From contig JALBUN010000021.1 of assembly GCA_025174535.1 (NCBI GenBank), positions 1 through 64,000 on the forward strand: 64,000 nucleotides of DNA, read 5' to 3'. How positions within the stretch are numbered: the stretch's first letter is position 1; every line of letters begins with the position of its first letter. Under the pieces are notes generated by a model. It had not been told where the DNA came from and made no database searches. It worked only from the letters and a program-made list of their open reading frames with translations. This DNA comes from Cantharellus purpuraceus. Taxonomy: Eukaryota > Basidiomycota > Agaricomycetes > Cantharellales > Hydnaceae. A program made the translations under genes and the position numbers. Shown here in pieces: positions 24,913 through 37,200 of this stretch.

Positions 24913-27003
24913 TTAATCCAACTTTGCCATACTCCAAACTCCTTCCCATCCTGGCTGATCCACGGGCGTTAGGGTTTCACGCCATCTACCTACTAAGTTT
25001 TGGTTCCCGTGGATGTAGCCAGTGAAGAGTAGGGATGCTTCATTGTATGTCTGTGCGTATATAATATGAGTTGGCGACACTTGCATAGGAAGCAACAAGG
25101 ACGTACATCCACGCTAACGAGCACGACAAGGCCATCCCAGTCCCTCACATGCCCATAATATTTCTTGTGTCCCCAGATGTTGCCGAATCTATCATTGGTC
25201 TGAAATCCAAGGTGGTATGAAAATAATATATGGATGTGAAGTTTTTGCACACACCGTTGCTGTCAAAATGATATCGTACACTCCATGACCAAACGGCCCG
25301 GTACGTGCAAATTCATCATCAACCGCATGTCTCGCAAATTCACAGGAATCGTACAGGTTATACGTTGATGTTCGTATGTTGCTATCAGGAGACCTGGGTC
25401 GGAAGTGCAGGTGGCCCTGTTCCAGTCATGTGAACGGCAAAGCTGAAGACTACAGAAAAGAACACACCGGCATCTCTGTCATGAGCACACCTTCAGGTAG
25501 CCAAGCTTTGAATACCCCTTCGCCTTTCAAGTCATGACTAAAGTCATTGAAGCCGATCGTCTGAGATGGGTCATGTTGGTGATATTCCCTGAATCATAAT
25601 AGATGCAGTGAGATTATATGTCTTGAAGTGCAGCAGGCCTTACCTAACATGAAACTGCATGGGTCGAGGGTATACATCGAGTAGTTGGAGGGTAGCTGCA
25701 GCTGTACGGGCTTGTGGGGCCAGTATCGCATTAAACTGCACCTGTGGGATTTCCTTGAAAGGGCCATTGGTCAATGCAGCTATTGCGAATGTCAAGCAGA
25801 ATGGCATACAAAAAGTCGACCAATCCAAGTTCCTGCCAACATCCCGGGCGTGAACACACGCCGTCTGATCATCTGCCGTGTCCACGGACTGTAGCAGGTG
25901 GTTAGACGGTTCCAGTCGTGCTCGTAATTGCTTGCCCGACCCTCTCCCCACTCCGCAAACTTGGTTATTGGACGGGTTTGCTCCTCTACTTCCTCAATTG
26001 TTGGACCATCATAGCCCATTGGAGGATGGATCGGCGGGATAGCCCCGGCTGCCTCAAGACGGACAACACAAACAAGGAAAATGGCCGGTGTTAGAAGCGG
26101 GCACGTTATAGGAGTGTTGATCCCGAAGTAGTCTTTAATGAACGTCGGACGAGAGCAGGGTAGAGAGGCGAGGGCGAGAGCAGGCCTGGGTGGTGGAGGC
26201 AGCGGCGGCTCATGTGGTGGAATCAAGAAGGAGGTGATTGGAGCGTGTGTCGAAGCGTACTAGGAGAGTTTTAGACAAAAGGTGTGCGATAGGAAGCAAG
26301 CCAATTACCTTGAACGACCCTATATAGAGGTGAGCAAGGCTGTTCAGCACACGCTGCCGCTCCTCTGCAGTCTCAGTTGCCATACGCTCTGAAATTAGCA
26401 ATGAGTTTCACTAACTAAGGATGAGAATTCGAAAGCACCTTTATCCGTGAACCAAAACAGCCATGCCACTAAGGCATTGACCTCATTGTCAACTTTCCAA
26501 CCCTCGTTCTGCTCGGTCCCACGGTGAAATGGACCCCTTGGGTTGATATATTCAGATGCGAACTTGTTCACGCCGGCGTAAGGGACAAGTTGCCTATAGT
26601 TATGTCGCTCGTGTTCCAAGAACAGCACGTAAACAAGCCACATATCATCACGAGCTGTTGTGGCTGTCATGAATTGAGGAAATGGCATAAGCTTGAACCT
26701 TTTCAAGGTCATGAACCGCTTCATCAGCTCATTTGCCTTCGCTCTGGCAGCCCTGCAACCTGCCCCGAGTCTGCGCACCGCCGGCCAAGCGTCAAACTTT
26801 GATTCAAAAATGTTGGAGTAAAGGGAAGGGTTGTTTTGCACGCATATCTTGGAATGTATGGTCTTTGACGTACACAACAATGGAGGAAAGTCTGTGGGTG
26901 GACCGGCTGAGTTTTCATCAACGAGAGCAAGTGCTATGCGTTCCAATATATCGGTGGGGCAGCCCTCCAAGCCTGACAGAGGGAGGTGAACTTGAATGGA
27001 CAT
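24913..27003 (-). CDS. F-box-like protein, paralogue 2 (8 exons, 572 aa)
   Basis: Exons read on the minus strand: 27003-26439, 26388-26309, 26259-25810, 25753-25644, 25588-25468, 25416-25255, 25199-25107 and 25050-24913. They total 1719 nt in phase with a TAA stop. All seven introns interrupt the same codons as in paralogue 1, except that the exon 3 acceptor is upstream (ctcctag), which adds a proline-rich segment (IPPHEPPLPPPPRP) before the conserved KDYFGI. The N-terminus has LEGCPTDILERIALALVDE and SLYSNIFESKFD, as in the agaric F-box-like families. The C-terminus repeats GYIHGNQNLVGRWRE and WEGVWSMAKLD. No stop or frameshift is seen. A role as a ubiquitin-ligase adaptor is an inference from the N-terminus only. 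Confidence 0.8.
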
Positions 27004-30000
27004 AGGGAGTTGGGGAAAGAGAGGGTAGTGGATTGCGGGTCAACTCTATCGGCTCTTTTGAACATTAAGCGTCAATGCAGTAAGGTAATCATGAGACGAA
27101 GCTCGGCTCAGCCCTCCGCAGGCACCACGGAGTTCTGCCTGCTAGTGGTTAGTTTTTGGACATCGAGGCAACTTGACATTGTTTCAGGTTGTATATATTC
27201 ATATAGATCTCATCCACCCATGTGGCAACACAGATCTGTCACTCAACCCTGGCAACGAGTCGTTCAAGTGCAAGCAATCCTGCTGCACCTTATCTAAGTA
27301 AATCTGCCCTGGTTCCTAAGTTCAACTTGGTAGCAGACCGCTGAAAATATATAGTGAGCATGAGGCATAACGGCTCATACGGGTACAAATAGATCCAGAG
27401 AGTAGTTGGAGCGACATCAGAGATCGATGTGTTGGCGGAAATAGCCGCATTCAATACTGTAACCAACATTCGGCGTGCTAAGAGGTGTGAGCCTTACATT
27501 TTATCCAAATTTCTTCCCTATTCTCTATTGAATGCAGCTGCCAGGGAACCAGGGAACGTACTCCATTGTTCTGTGGTAATTTTCTAGAAGCATGGATTTG
27601 CCATGATGTTTTGAATGCAGCAATCTGTAGAGTCATGCAACGGGGATTGTTTCTGCTTCGACGAAAGCTTCAGTACGGTTCGATCCGGCATCTAATGAGT
27701 CCAGACACCGAGTCAGAGACTTATGTGATATATCTCCTCGTCATGGTGGTTACCTTGCCTCTGGAAAAAAAACTCAAGACCGAGACGAAGCACGGTGCCG
27801 TCGGCGGGGGAAAGAGTGTAAAGTCGAGTCGGTGTAAGCGCCGGTCCGGGCGAGTTAGCCTCCGATTAACTTCCATGGTTTCCTCCTACCAATGCCCGAA
27901 AAGGCGAAGGCTAGAATGCCATGGATGAGCGTGTTCTGTTCTTGATTCATACTTGTCAGACGAGTTGAATGCAGGTGATTGTTTCCAAGTCTCATCGAGA
28001 GAGCATTCGGGGGGACACCAAGCGATACTGACGAATCTAGACGACGTTGCTTGAAGCCAACGGTGTGACATAAAATGCCCACTTCATGCTCCTCGCTGCG
28101 GGAGTGTTTTGGTTGATGATATAAATGAGTCAGAGGGTCTAGGTATGAACCCGATGAATCGTAAAACAATGTCGCTTAATCCGTTGTTAACAAGAACTTA
28201 CGATATCGAGTCTGTTGCTTTAATGTAAGAGCAAGGGTTTTTCGACATCACCTAGAGGTGACGGGAATACTTCTCTCACAATCGCCGCAATGACGACTGG
28301 ATCTATTCGGCGACGGTCGCACTATCCCACCATTCCAACCGTTCTAAGTGTGGTGATTCACCAATTATCGGCGGCGCATCTGACTCCTTGTAGCATCTGT
28401 AAATGCGTCTTCTTTGTACGTGAGCATCACACTGACTTTCGGTTGACATGCAGTGACCGAGCACGATGAGGTACATTACAAACCACTCACTGCTGTTGCC
28501 TTCTCAAATATCGAGTCCAATGACAATGACCAAGTTTGAGCGAATCATTGGTTGGCTCATCTATTGTTTGATGGGATGGGATGGAGCACGATGCAAGTTG
28601 ATAGGGTGTTTCCAAGGTCGAGGCCACGCAGGCGTAGTGAATGGGGTGCGGCATTCACAACGGGCGATGTGTCCGTGAATTACGCTTCACAATCAGCCTT
28701 CCACCCTTGCGTATACCCCACAAAGTCGAGTGTGGTGGTGTAATATAGGGACAACACCCATGCAATGCATTATGTCTCCAAGCACTCCTATTCATCGGTT
28801 CTCGAACCAACACCAGGAATTATGTTCATGATTGGCTGGCCTCAATCCTTCCATTCAAGACCGGCAAGTCTCAAAGACCACATGGCCAGACCAAAAGATG
28901 GACAAGACGTTATGCCCGACCAATGTTTGATGAGGAAACGTGAACATTCAAGTTCGAGAATTTGCCATCGACGCTCATTTCATGGTTGGGGGGTAGCAAG
29001 TTTTTCAGCTCAATAGCGCAAGACGAGAAGTTTTAGAGAATTGCCGCGCGGGATCGATGTGAAGATGCAACTTCAAGATCTGCTTCAAAAACCTCTGAAG
29101 ACTCCTTGAAGACCGAATATAAGAAGTACCAGGAGAGACCACAGCTGACAGAGATGACATGCAGCACGACCTTCCAGTAGCACGCCCAAGTCACAAAGGC
29201 TGAAACAATCGGCCACGTAGTAGAAGCTTGTAATGTATTAGGGGCTATAGGCGGTCTTGATCCTCCCATCTGTGTGCCTGGACGTAGTCCGGACACCAGT
29301 ATGCCCCATCAAAAGACGTTCAACAACAACCCGCCAGTATGTTTCACCCAGCCAGGGGTCACCAAATAGCCATTGGTTGGTAAATATTTAACATGGTCTC
29401 GTGCCCAAGACGCAGAGATAGGCTGATTGTCCCAGAGCCAGGATTATTGGAAGCGGAACTATGCCAGAGTTTAGCTAGTCTACACGGTATGGGTGTAAAG
29501 ACTTTATTTTACCTATGCCAGAGTTTAACTAGGGCATAGTTGAGCGTGAGTACACATAATGAGTAGTTACTAAAGTAAAGTGTTTCACCTCAGTCTACAC
29601 GGTATGGGTGTAAAGACTGAGGGGAGAGAATGGGAATATGGCGTCAGTATATAGTGCTTATTACGGGTGCTTGTAGTCTTGCGATCTATCTCCAACAAGG
29701 ATGTCGGTCGGGGATCTAGGAGAGTAAGTTCATTCAAAGCAAGGGTAAGAAAGACGCATAGCAGTCCAAATACAACAGCATGTGCGATCCGGGGCGGAGC
29801 TACAGTGAGCGGTTAATCCATATCAAACTTCGAAGCAAACGATGGTATATCCTTCAAGCGCGCATACCTGAACAACCCACCCTGCACTTGTTTGTCTACC
29901 CTCCAACAAAGAGACACTAATCCAGGTCTTGCAGAGATAGAAGCATGGCTACGGGTAGATGATGACGTAGTCGCAGAAACTCGAGCGAAAGGTAGGTAGC

Positions 30001-32227
30001 ATGCACGCCGGTAGGCTCTAGTTGTGAACAGAAAGTGGGTAACTGTCGTCAGCTCACTCAAGTAGCCATATGCATGCAATACGAACAGAATTCTTTGAAT
30101 TCCTTGACGCCTACAGGTGCAACGTATTGCAACATACAAGTCCATTGCGCCTGTCAAGGGTGACAAACGGGCAAGAGAAGGGAGAGGAATCCAACTCAAA
30201 TGGAACATTGATCGTAGTGCATATGGAAAATGCTCATTAATGCCGTATGTCCACATAAAACTGTGCAAAACGCGGCCTTACACAGAGTTTGGCCAACAAA
30301 TTGTGAGTCCACGACTCTGACCCTAGCATAAACAATGACTGACCTTCTCGCGATCTGTTTAGGACAAGACTTTGGAAATAAGAGATAATATGATGGAAGA
30401 CGACTTTGTCGGTGAGTTTTCGCATCGGCATTGATGCTCTTCGGTCGATCAGATATAGACCGTACCAGGAGCAAGTCTTCACGATAACCGGGGAACCTCT
30501 AAACTTCCTGTGTCCATTTCAGCCCACTTTCCCCGTCAAGCCTTCTCCTGCCCTCCCCACATTGTCAGATGGACTTCGACTCGACCATCCTATTCCGCTG
30601 TATGCATGGATGATGTCCAAACACGCCCATCTTCAAGAGCCAAAATAGGACATGCAACAATGAAACCAGACAGCGTACCACATTCCATATACGAATGCAA
30701 TAACCCCAACCTCAGAGGGGCGTTAAAGCTGAGGATTTACGCCACATCTACCACCCATTAACAATAACGCTTCTATATAAAACATGACCGGGTCAGAAGG
30801 ACAGAAGTCAAAAGGACCAACGATCATTGCACCCACCAACATGTCGTCGGGCAGATCCTGCTATAGGAGTCTCGCTGCTGCATCTGAGTGTGTCGACCGC
30901 TGGTTGGTCGCTCGACGGTCGACCAAAGTGCTCCAACGACTCACAGGAAGCATATCACGAACAGAAAACTCGAGCCACCAGCAACCGTCTTTACCACACA
31001 ACTTCACTCCGCCAACGACCGAGCATCCCATCCAAAGCGGCGCTACCGACCCTCGTATCGCTGACCTTGATAAAGGCAAAATTCACAAGAAGAAGCGTCA
31101 CTCGAGACCTGAGAAAAACGATGTTGGCCAGGGTGCATTGGCATGAGAGAGAAAAAATCTGGAATAGTCCCGAGTGCAAGTCTGACTCTCGTCATGCGCG
31201 ATGGTGCATACGGGCTCTGTCGACTCGTGCGAGACGTTCGTGGTGAGCTGAGATGCAACCGAGTGCGGGACCAACTGCTACGCCAAGGTCGATGGGGAGC
31301 AGGACAAGCCCGGGTCTAGTGTCGATCGGCCCACTACAGACTTTATCAAGTTGTATCGTTAATTACCACAACAAAGAACACTTGTCGACAAAACAGGTCG
31401 ACGCCCTGGACTTCTGGCGGAATGCCATACTTAACCTGACATTTGCACTCTATCTATGGGATCCAACATCCTGAGGACGACTAGGTGAAACATTGTTCTT
31501 GTGGCTCTATAAGTATGTCATATTGTCGAGTATAATGCGTGTTCTCATGGTTTTATCAAGCGATGAAGTATTCTGGAGCTTTAAGTCTACAAAGTTGTAA
31601 TGTGCGTTTGAACACCGGCAATTGCTCAGCAAAGTCAAGTCATTACGATTTCTGTGACACGGGTTGCAGCGCAGTTGCATCGCTCATTCGTATCGAGCAG
31701 TAAATTTCAAATTTTCGACGAGTTATGAAAATTATGCTCGATAAGGTGTGGACCCTTTTCTTGTGCCCACCGCCGTCGCTTGCGGGAGGTTGCGCAATGG
31801 ATTCACTTATTGCTTTTGAGCACATCTGCGGATACCATCGCCCATGCCTCATTTAGTTTTGCTTCATGACTACAGCGTTGTTCTGTTCATATTCATGTGG
31901 CATGCTAATGTCTCGAGTCCGTCTACCTCCACCTTCGAATTTAGCAGAGGGCGCGATCGAACTCGCTGAACACCCAATGTAATGAATCTTGCATGGCGAT
32001 GAGAATACAAGGCCTCTTGTCAGCGCCTCCAACAACATGGCAAATTTTATTCACGAAGACGAGTTTTCAAAACAATTGCGTCGATGATATTGACAAAAAG
32101 GTACAACGTTCGTCGAGAGGGATGCAGGATATCTAACGGCCCCAGTAATCATTTTGGAGTCACCTGTGTGTCTGCTCGTTTTACTATCCAGGCAATTTCA
32201 CTATCGATAAAGTAGTAACAATGCTTA
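27004..32227. other. Intergenic part of duplication unit 2 and flank
   Basis: Contains the diverged matches to unit 1 listed under the duplication and otherwise no gene recognised. The longest frames (29813-30268 minus, 151 codons; 30827-31246 plus, 139 codons) have no recognisable motif and are not conserved in unit 1, so they are not called as genes. A small hairpin-bearing repeat pair lies at 29457-29625. Confidence 0.4.
29457..29625. repeat. Duplicated 26-bp motif with hairpin arms
   Basis: An identical 26-bp motif that starts gtctacacgg and ends gtaaagact occurs at 29478-29503 and 29593-29618. A second motif, ctatgccagagttta, occurs at about 29459 and 29513. The right copy is bounded by arms cctcagtct and agactgagg (9 bp), and ctatgcc/ggcatag arms enclose the second motif. 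This may be a small non-autonomous element. Confidence 0.45.
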
Positions 32228-32549
32228 ATGTTTGCAACAGCGTCTATCCAGCCGTTGACATATTCCACGGTTCAAGTCTGCCAATATGTAAGGTCATACT
32301 TGAATTGTGACGGTATTTATGCAGTTTCCAAGCCGATGGGGTCACCTCTTTCTGTGGACCATGGAGATCATAAGTCCCATGACCTCGGTGTACATCTTGA
32401 GAACCCCTCAACTTTTAAAATGGCAGTGAAACACTCAAAGGAAGTAAACCGTTGTACCTCAACATGACATAATAATGAAGGAATATAGAAGTAAACTCAT
32501 TATAAGAATATGATCAAAACTTCCTGAGCTCAGAGAAGACCATCTCTAG

Positions 32550-33514
32550 GTGGTGTTTGTGCTCTTGTATAGTATGAGAGTACATGAATATATCATCCAG
32601 TTATACATGGATGAATCTTCTGATATGTTCTCAGAATATAGTGGTCATAAGCCGCTGGAATGTCAAGGGGGCATTGCAGTCCCCTTGCTGCATGATTTGG
32701 CTGATGAATGTCCCCAAGATGGTCACAAAAGCCATCTTTGGTATATCCACCAGCCTGATGCATATCTGTTCATTCACTCACATAACTCAACATGTTTCAA
32801 ACATCTTCCAGCTTCAATCTGTGCATTGCATAATGAGGGTAAGGATTGCCACTTCAATTTACCTCATCCACTTGTTGAAAACACTTACACTGATGATGAC
32901 AGCCACATTCACCTTAAATTCAGTAATGGCTATATAAATGGCTATAATCCTACATGCATTACATGTCTTTGCTGTAATATGTTGGGTCTGGAACAGCTGC
33001 ACTTGCTATGGTTGAATACATCACAAACTATATCACAAGGTATCCTCAGATTCTTCAACTGTTTTCACTGCACTATGTGCTGCAATCAAGACTGTATCTG
33101 AGATACCTCTGATTAACCCCAATACAAATACTCCTGACTTCCAAGAGCAATCTTGCCTCCTTTTAGTCAAATCTTGTAATGCTATGATTGGAAAACAAAA
33201 ACTGTCATCTCAACAAGTAGTGGCATTTCTCTGTAACATTCCTAATCATTTTACAAACCACCATTTTGGTAAACTTTGGTGGTCAAAGATTTTATGTTTT
33301 GCCTGCACCAATGTATTTGATACAGTTGAAACCAATTCCAGATCTGATGTTGCAAATGATGCACTCAGAAGTACAGATGATGGTAGCTACATACTGTTGG
33401 ATGCTGTCATTAACAACCCCATTATGAACATTCATCACAGCCACCATTCTCTTCTTTTTCACCCTATATTCCTAGAATCTGTATGTTTATGGGATATTTT
33501 GTCAACTATGAATG
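32550..33514 (+). pseudogene. Helitron-like helicase fragment
   Basis: The conceptual product shows the segment typical between the N-terminal replication-initiator region and the helicase of fungal Helitrons: KDCHFNLPHPLVENTY, then DSHIHLKFSNGYINGYNPT and CNM. In the next frame GSGTAALAMVEYITNYIT follows, then KQKLSSQQVVAFLCNIPNHF and LWW. At least one frameshift/deletion removes the residues normally between CNM and GSG, and stops are present. Neither the HUH nor the Walker motifs are in the window. It is cut at 33514 by the LTR that follows. Confidence 0.65.
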
Positions 33515-34165
33515 TGTAAGTACCCAAGGTACTTACTTACTATAGTATATAAATATAATTGATATATGCAGCATTCCCTTAAGGAATGTTGTCCTCTTGG
33601 TAGATGTATGTGCCCATAGGGTGCATATGTATAATTATTATGTAAGCCAGTGGACCCAGTACATGTGTGGGTCCACTTATAGTAGATAGAACTTAGCTAA
33701 AAACTGCACTGTACAACACATCACATAACCAATATACTTGGTTGAGTTCTGTGCAATGGTGTGAACTGAGGCACAACTTATACTTTTTTGAACTTCCAAA
33801 GGAAGAATCAATTGATTCTTCCTCATTATTGAAGTTTTCTAGTCAATACTAGAAAACTGGCTGTTGGTGGTGTACAGATGTATACCAACCCCCCCCAGTT
33901 ACTCATATAAGTGAGCAACTAGTAGACTAACTTAGTTAGTCTACAAAGATAGAAGAAAGAAAGGAGTCATCATAATGATGACTTGCAGTAGAGTGAGTCA
34001 TGCTGGCAGCACCCAGGACATCATAAATGATGAATGGGGGTGTGTAGCCAGCAGCAGAAGCTCCCATGAAGGGGAGCTAGACCCTAGAGAAGTCGCAGAA
34101 ACTTCTCATAAGGAAGACTCTAGAAGAGAGTCACTGTGATTGTGAGACTGCACAGATCGCACAAT
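33515..34165 (+). mobile_element. 5' LTR/leader of hairpin-rich gypsy element
   Basis: Begins TGTAAGTACC at 33515, interrupting the Helitron fragment, and precedes a plus-strand gag. It contains several perfect inverted repeats, for example 12-bp arms aggaagaatcaa at 33800-33823, 11-bp arms agttttctagt at 33833-33858 and 10-bp arms gtagactaac at 33922-33944. The 3' edge is an estimate because no second LTR copy is present in the window. Confidence 0.5.
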
Positions 34166-34193
34166 AGATCATCCGTCAAACAAGAACCCTTCA

Positions 34194-36640
34194 TTGAGTG
34201 GTTCTTTGATTAGAGAAGAAAGGAGGAGACAGTCTTCCACTATCTCCAATGTTCCTAAAGGAAAGGAACGTGCTCAATATACAAGCACAAGTAGAAATAG
34301 CAATACTTCTACTAGGGAATCACACAGCATGGAGTGGCATGAAACTCACAGGTCAATCACAAGATTGACCAAGCAACTCATGCATAATCAACATGAGATG
34401 AAGAGTATTAGCAAAGCTAGTGCTCAGGCAGCTAAGATGGCTGCCGAAGCAGGGCCTGCTGCCACTACTATGGGGCAGCAAATTGCAGAGCTAGGAATGA
34501 TGTTAAAATCACTCCGGGGGAACTCTGAGCGATGCGGGTCATGTCACTGGGGGTCGGATTCTTGACAAGAATCTGAATCCAGAGAGTCTGGATCTCCCCA
34601 GGGTGAGAGGATCCAACTGAATGATTGGTTATACAGAGGAAATGAAATCCCCCCAATGGAGGGAATTAGAGACCCAGTAATCCCAGCGCAGCTAGGATTA
34701 CTGATCCAGATTGAAGAGGAAACTCCTCAATCTATGGCAAAGGAGCTCGATCAAGAGATCAAGCTATGGAAACAACAAGAAGTTGAGGCTTCTCATAAAC
34801 ATAGATTAGCCCTTGAACAGAAGGCTAAACATGCAGAGCAAGAGCTTGGCCAGCTGTTTAGAGAGCAGCAGCCCCAGCAAGAGCTCAATGTGGGTGTTGA
34901 TTTAAACTGACAGTCATGACATGTGCTGAACAGTTATCAGCACGTATGAGCGGCAGGCCTTTCAGGAGACACCCACCATGAGCAATGAGATACCCAATGG
35001 GTACCTCAAGAAGATGTTCCCCATAACAGGGAACAATCAGCGCCATTGACCCTAGAAGGTCAAGGCATACTGGATCAATTGGACACAATTGATCCTATTG
35101 ATGGCATTACTTGCATGGTGCAAGTAACTGTAGTTGATAATAGAGATACAGACCCAGAGAAGTCTGTACTTGTCAAGGCGGGTATTAAAGTATCACCTCC
35201 TGAGCAATATGCAGGAGGTGCAGATCTCAAAGAGTTCAAGTTCTTTGTAGCAGGTATGCTACAATGGCTGAAGATGAATAATCTCCTAGGGCCATCAAGT
35301 ACAAAGTTTCAGCTATTGTACTTAGGCACTTGCCTTAAAGGTGAGGCCCAGGAATGGTTCTACAGGAATGTAGAACACTATGACAGGGCAGTCCAAGACT
35401 GGACCCTGGAAACTGCAATCCAAGGATTGCAGTGTAGATTCCCACACACCCTGATGCATCATCATGCATCAAATAATTTTGACTCTGTAATACAGGGTCA
35501 AAGGACCATTCATGAATTAATGAATGACCTAGATAAGTATGCAGGTCACACGATAATGCTGCCGGACACATACACATACAGGAAGAGGTTTGTAACTGCA
35601 ATGTGTGAACCTCTGAGACAAGAAGTCCTCAAGAAGGGCTTCAATGCTGAATTTAGCAGTATTGAGCAGTTATATGAAACTGCTTGAATGATAGAGGAAG
35701 CAATGTGATACCACCACGGTATGCGATGCCTGGAGAATGTGACTAACATGTCCTCCTCAACCCATAGACCAGTAGTAAATAGAACTACTGGTATGATGGA
35801 TACAGGGAGTTGACCCATGCCCCATGGACATGTGTATATGGCTCCCAACACACACTCATGACAAGCAAGTGTGTCAAGGTTGGAACCCCATAATGGAAGC
35901 TCTGGGTCCAATTCCAATAATTACCTTTTCAAGAGTAATTATCAATCGAAACCACCAGCACATGTGAGTGGTGATCAATCAAACAACATGACCAGTAACA
36001 TTGTGTGCTATGAATGTGGCCAGACAGGTCACATGTGACCTAGCTGCCCCAAATTAAAGGGCAATGTAAGGTCGGCTGCAGTCCAAAAGGACACATCCTC
36101 ACACATAGTGGAGGATAAAGTAGACGGATTCTCCCTGATAGAGGGAGAACATGAAGAAGCAATGGGTGATCCCAAGGACCATCTAGAGGAAAAAACACCA
36201 GCTATAGAAGTGGCTGATGAATGGGATGACCAAGATGACACCCCCAAAAGGGAGGCTACACCAATGTATCACTCTAATGTGATATGAATTTGACCCAATG
36301 ATCAAATTCCACCAAGACACACCTATGTAGTGCATTTCTGACAAGATTCCTGAGAAGCAGGGAATCACAACAGCTGCATATAGCTGCTGTCAGTGTTGAC
36401 AGATCAGCCAAACCTATGTATAATCATAGGAGCTGACAGAAGTCAACAGCACAGCCAGATAGACCATGCATAGACAACAAAACAATCTCTGGGTATTGGG
36501 AGATTGGTGGAACACTAGCCCACTGCCTATTAGACAGTGGAGGTGAGGGGATAATGATATCCCCTGAATTCACACATGCGACAGGTATGAAAACCTTCAT
36601 GCTAGAGCAACCCATCACACTGCGTGCATTGGGAGCAGGA
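34194..36640 (+). pseudogene. gag-pro: Gag-protease of hairpin-rich Ty3/gypsy element
   Basis: A coiled-coil N-terminal part is followed by a retrotransposon gag domain (LGTCLKGEAQEWFYRNVEHY near 35320-35380), a CCHC knuckle (CYECGQTGHM followed by PSCP near 36010-36050) and an aspartic protease start (LLDSGGEGIMISPEF near 36528-36572). Through most of its length one frame is interrupted almost only by TGA codons at positions where CGA (Arg) fits, and a frame change occurs near 36300-36350. The element is cut inside the protease at 36640 by a family 1 LTR. RT and integrase are not found in the window. The nucleotide sequence is unusually dense in short perfect hairpins. Confidence 0.75.
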
Positions 36641-37168
36641 TGTTATGACTATATTCATTAACACCCAGATCCCCATCCGATCCACTCAGATCCCCATGCA
36701 CATGAAATCTATACTCCATTTGGAAACCATCACATCTCCATTTATCTGTCTGATTGTCACCACCAATCTCACTCATCCACCTCTGGTTCCAATTGATGCA
36801 TCACCATCACCATAGGAACCCAGACATCCATCCCTGTCAGACTTGGACATATTCACATAAGGCCATCAGCCTCAGAGACCCATCACTGGAGTAATTATTA
36901 TTAGATTTCAAATATGTATTTAAGTTGCCTGACTGGGGACTTCATTCCCCAGTTCAAATATTGAATCATGCCTAGCTTCTAAGTCTGATCCTAACTATCT
37001 AAGTCGTACTCCATCTCTAAAATCTCAGACACCAGTATTAGTGAGGGCGCAGCACATAAGCTGAAGCCAAGTCTGTTCTGACCCCATGATGCACCCCAAT
37101 CCCCACTCCAACTCCAACCATCAACTCCGACCCAATCTCCAACCCCCAATTGGACCTAGTGTGTAACA
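36641..37168 (+). mobile_element. LTR-G, 5' LTR of gypsy family 1 copy 2
   Basis: Starts TGTTATGACTATATTC and ends CTAGTGTGTAACA (528 bp). It matches the LTR sequences at 43467-44745, 49507-51113 and 49645-50160. The gag of copy 2 starts about 30 bp downstream. The left flank (cagga) does not match the base pairs after the partner LTR (atctg), so a later rearrangement is likely. Confidence 0.9.
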
Positions 37169-37200
37169 GTATATTCAAACTGCCATACTCACTCCTACCA

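Larger units (their letters stand above)
18180..31500. repeat. Tandem segmental duplication, two units of about 6.7-6.9 kb
   Basis: Collinear matches in direct orientation: gene ends 18216/24913 (offset 6697), gene starts 20141/27003 (6862), the block at about 22560/29190 (about 6630), the ggcggagct block at about 22990/29780, and the acgggctctgtc block at about 24431/31210 (about 6780). The coding parts are well conserved while the intergenic parts survive only as patches. Outer limits are approximate. Confidence 0.65.

Noticed and set aside
29813..30268. 151-codon minus-strand frame as a gene
   Set aside because: Not conserved in the other duplication unit and without any recognisable motif.
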